In this document: in pieces, positions 61,440-64,000 of the stretch
How positions within the stretch are numbered: the stretch's first letter is position 1
Layout: every line of letters starts with the position of its first letter
Assembly (NCBI GenBank): GCA_036785705.1
Contig: JAWUZG010000052.1
Location: forward strand, 1,798,001 to 1,862,000
Direction of reading: 5' to 3'
Origin: Acanthornis magna
Lineage: Eukaryota > Chordata > Aves > Passeriformes > Acanthizidae
Length of the DNA: 64,000 nucleotides
The notes under the pieces: model-generated
Told to the model about the DNA's origin: nothing
What the model saw: only the letters and a program-made list of their open reading frames with translations
Databases searched by the model: none
Made by a program: the position numbers and the translations under genes

Positions 61440-62010
61440 AAGAAATGGTGTTTATTTCTAGTTGAAATCCTCAGTGAAACACTGAACAGAATCAGACCAA
61501 AAACTGACTGCTGCCAACCTTCACGTGGAACTTCTTTTCACAAACAGGAAAATCTTTTCGCACATCCACTTCTATTGTAGCCTCATTTTAAGCCCAGGCT
61601 TGTTAAAAGGCTGATGTCTCAGAGCCTTATGGAAGTCCAGGAAGAGGGTTGACACTAGGGCTTTATCATGGCCCCAAATTATCAAGGACAAATCTCACCA
61701 AAACACTCAATTTCTTAAATTTTATACAACGAACTACATCCTACTCTGCTGATTTGAAAACATCTAACTGGTCCAAACAATTGCTTACCATTTCTTCCTT
61801 GTTTCACTATTGGTTTCTCACTCTTTTGACCCTGGTATTAATTTTATTAGTCATCCAATCACAGTTAATCTTTCTAAGGAAGAATAAAGCAAAAAGGCAT
61901 TGAATGCTTCAGCCCCATCATCAGTTATCTTCTTTCTTTGTCCTCTGAGTAATGGTCCTGCACTTACATTTCTTTTAGTGACAGAACTGCTTTAGGCAGC
62001 TTGCCCCTCC
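61440..62010 (-). mobile_element. More 5' portion of an old CR1, reverse
   Basis: Patchy wording of upstream CR1 is visible on the plus strand: 'atcctcagtgaaacactgaa' (61467-61486), 'ccttatggaagtccaggaag' (61625-61644) and 'aataaagcaaaaaggcattg' (61883-61902) then CTTCAGCCCCATCATCAG. Their order agrees with one CR1 continuing leftwards into 60846-61290, with deletions and heavy decay between. Coding capacity is lost. Extent is uncertain. Confidence 0.55.
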
Positions 62011-62400
62011 TCCTTTCCCTTTGCCATCCCGCTTTCCCTTGCATTACTGCTCATTTGTGCCAGTACGACAGTTTGCAGGACCGCATGGTGAACAAATTAA
62101 CTGAGTGAAGTTAAAAATATATATGTTTTGCTGGGTTATTTCTTCATGCTCTTCCCTTCCTCTTCTTATTATTACTAATGCAGTTACCCAATATGCTTTT
62201 ATATTGCTGTAAATCCTTTGCATAACATTTTGTCCTTTCTTTGTCTCCGTGTGCTTGGAGTTATATTATTTCTCACTACCTTCCATTGTCTTTCTCATTG
62301 TTTCCTAAATTTCATAGAATGGAGATGATCATGCATCAGACAAACTCTTATTTAGCCTTCTAAAGGAAGGCTCATGTAAAAAAAAAAATTTTTTTCTTTA

Positions 62401-62420
62401 TTAGGGTTAGGGTTAGGGGG

Positions 62421-62460
<40 letters not shown>

Positions 62461-62594
62461 AGGTTAGGGTTTAGGGCTTAGGGTTAGGGTTATGGTTATG
62501 GTTAGGGTTAGGGTTAGGGTTTAGGGTTTAGGGTTAGGGTTAGGGTTGGGGTTAGGATTAGGGTTAGGGTTGGGGTTAGGGTTAGGGTTAGGGG
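62401..62594 (+). repeat. Interstitial telomeric repeat, (TTAGGG)n with variants
   Basis: About 194 bp of TTAGGG units, roughly 32 in all, in one orientation with the G-rich strand on plus. Most units are exact; variants include TTTAGGG, TTATGG (two adjacent), TTGGGG, TTAGGA and TTAGGGGG. It is bordered on the left by A11T7 (62378-62395) and on the right by unique GC-mixed DNA. Known biology: vertebrate telomeres are TTAGGG, and short internal tracts arise through telomerase-linked repair of breaks or, more rarely, chromosome fusion. There is no head-to-head TTAGGG/CCCTAA junction, so a fusion is not supported. The GLGLGLGL open frame is an artefact. Confidence 0.97.
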
Positions 62595-64000
62595 CACAGA
62601 AACTGTTTATGGTTGTGGCCAGGACCAAAGTAGTGCTCAGCCATTCCCAGAAACTATGCCTAGCTTTTCAGTGGACAAAACTAAGGTTAAAGTGGCTTGG
62701 TTTCTTGTCTGTTAATGTTAATTTGCTTCTGAGGAGCAAAATAAATGTACAACAGGAAGCTCTGCCTATCTCCTTTGCAGCACATCTTTCGTCTTACATG
62801 CTTCGGGGTGACCACTGAGCTTTTCTTAGGACTCTTTTACTCCAAATCTTTGCGACAGGAAGGAGTTGAAATTTATTTTAGCGATCTGATTGAGTTTTAA
62901 AGGTTTTTGAGAACATTTGAATTATCTCTGTCAGCACAGACTTTCTAGCTGAGCAGTTTGAAGCCCTATAGGCAGAGATGCAGCCACGGGACAACTGCTG
63001 TGAATGGGAGGGTGACATGTGGACCACTTGTTTTCATGAGTTTTTGAGCCAACCTCTTGCTTTGGCAGCTGTGCAGCTTGTGGATATGTGAGCAAGTGGG
63101 AGATAGGATTTACATGGTACAGTTTTCCATAGGTCTATTCTGCTTCAGTAAAAGTCCATGTAACTTCTTTTGTCCTTAGCAGGAAAAGGAGGATTTGACC
63201 CTTGTTTTAATCTGACTTTTTCTGTCATTGCCCAGTTTTTGTTCCTTTGTAGGTTTTCAACATGACATGGGATAAATTGGCTAAGTGTTTCCGAAACAGG
63301 TCTACAGGGTAAAGCCAGACTTTCTGTTGTAATAATTATCCTCAGTTACTCCAGTTTGGAGTCAGGAACTACGTTGATCTTGACCCCATGACACCATCAA
63401 AGCTGTAAGGCTGAAATGCAAAATGGGAAAAAGCCAAACCAGAACAAAGGAAAGCAGAAAACTGAAAGAGGGATCTGGTGGGGCTGTGATTGGTGATGGC
63501 AAGAGCAAACAGGGTAAAAAGGTAGAAAGGATGAATCTGAACCCTATTATATGGTATTATGCTTTGTAACACCAGCCCTGCAAGGGAAAATGGGAGCTAA
63601 TGCCTCTCCCTTACCTCACAGAGAGAAATATCAGTTAATTAACTTTCCTCTAGGACAACAGGAAAAATTGCTGAACGACTCAAAAAAGAACATAGGTAAA
63701 TTAAATTCTTTGCTTGTAGTCTATTAGCCACAAAAAGGTGAAAATTATATATACATGCATAACATGCTTGTTATATACACATATAAAAATTAAAATAATA
63801 AAGATAAAAACAACTAATCACTCTCCACCTGCTGCATGAAATAAGGAGTAAAAAATAAAAATTCCCTACCAACAAAACTTGTGTATTTAATGAACAGTAA
63901 ATAAAAGAGACGAAAAAATTTCACAGGAAACCTTCATTTTGGGTTTTCTATGTTTTTCAGGGTTTGACTTTGAAACATTAATATCATTTGGCCAGGCTGG
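62595..64000. other. Gene-free unique DNA
   Basis: No supported gene or recognised repeat to the end of the window. Open frames are at most 90 codons; the longest overlaps the telomeric tract. Confidence 0.6.

Noticed and set aside
62401..62594. True chromosome end
   Set aside because: Unique sequence continues for 1.4 kb on the G-strand side, and the tract is short with variants, so it is internal as assembled.
62546..62818. Gly-Leu repeat open frame
   Set aside because: Translation of the TTAGGG tract.
1..64000. CRISPR array, operon, ribosome binding sites or prophage
   Set aside because: Repeat content is vertebrate; no regularly spaced repeats with unique spacers and no compact gene runs occur.

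Overview
This 64 kb window is vertebrate nuclear DNA, almost certainly from a bird. The evidence is the set of dispersed repeats. There are at least eleven CR1-type LINE fragments, several with the typical avian 3' end (revcomp of 'tcatagaatggtttgg', ending in repeated ATTCTGTG-like 8-mers). There are also two avian-style endogenous retrovirus solo LTRs and several old MIR-like SINE fragments. No Alu, B1 or L1 signal was seen. Base composition is AT-rich except for a GC-rich stretch at about 31.1-34.9 kb. The family assignments come from recognising consensus wording by eye; no alignment was run.

I found no protein-coding exon, tRNA, rRNA or CRISPR array that I can support. The open frames present are short, or they lie inside simple repeats or GC-rich DNA where stops are rare. 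The window therefore looks like a gene desert or a large intron. The one place that could hold a transcription start is the CpG-richer block at 33.4-34.25 kb. There the minus strand has a TATA-like box and, about 250 nt downstream, an ATG followed directly by a consensus splice donor. This is a weak, testable candidate.

Layout. 0-3.6 kb: unique AT-rich DNA, a T29 run, an A-rich/CAAA tract and a forward CR1 piece. 3.6-17 kb: unique DNA with an ERVL-like solo LTR (10.6-11.2 kb) and an ancient reverse CR1 (14.3-14.8 kb). 17-28.4 kb: CR1-rich, with a stack of three CR1 pieces of different age and orientation at 24.2-25.6 kb and a small palindromic ancient repeat at 22.3 kb. 28.4-35 kb: mostly unique, then the CpG-rich block, then a degenerate CATGGG minisatellite (34.25-34.9 kb). 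35-49.2 kb: a 518 bp solo LTR with a perfect 6-bp target duplication (36.9-37.5 kb), old MIR-like pieces, a second palindromic repeat (39.5 kb) and CR1 tails. 49-60.8 kb: unique DNA, a cluster of MIR-like fragments, a purine tract and 34 perfect copies of GAAGG (57.6-57.8 kb). 60.8-64 kb: an old reverse CR1, then a 194 bp interstitial telomeric (TTAGGG) tract at 62.4 kb.

No gene system that works together could be identified. The most interesting features are structural: the interstitial telomere tract, the GGGAA array, the solo LTR with intact target duplication, the CATGGG minisatellite beside the CpG block, and two relics of palindromic ancient repeats.
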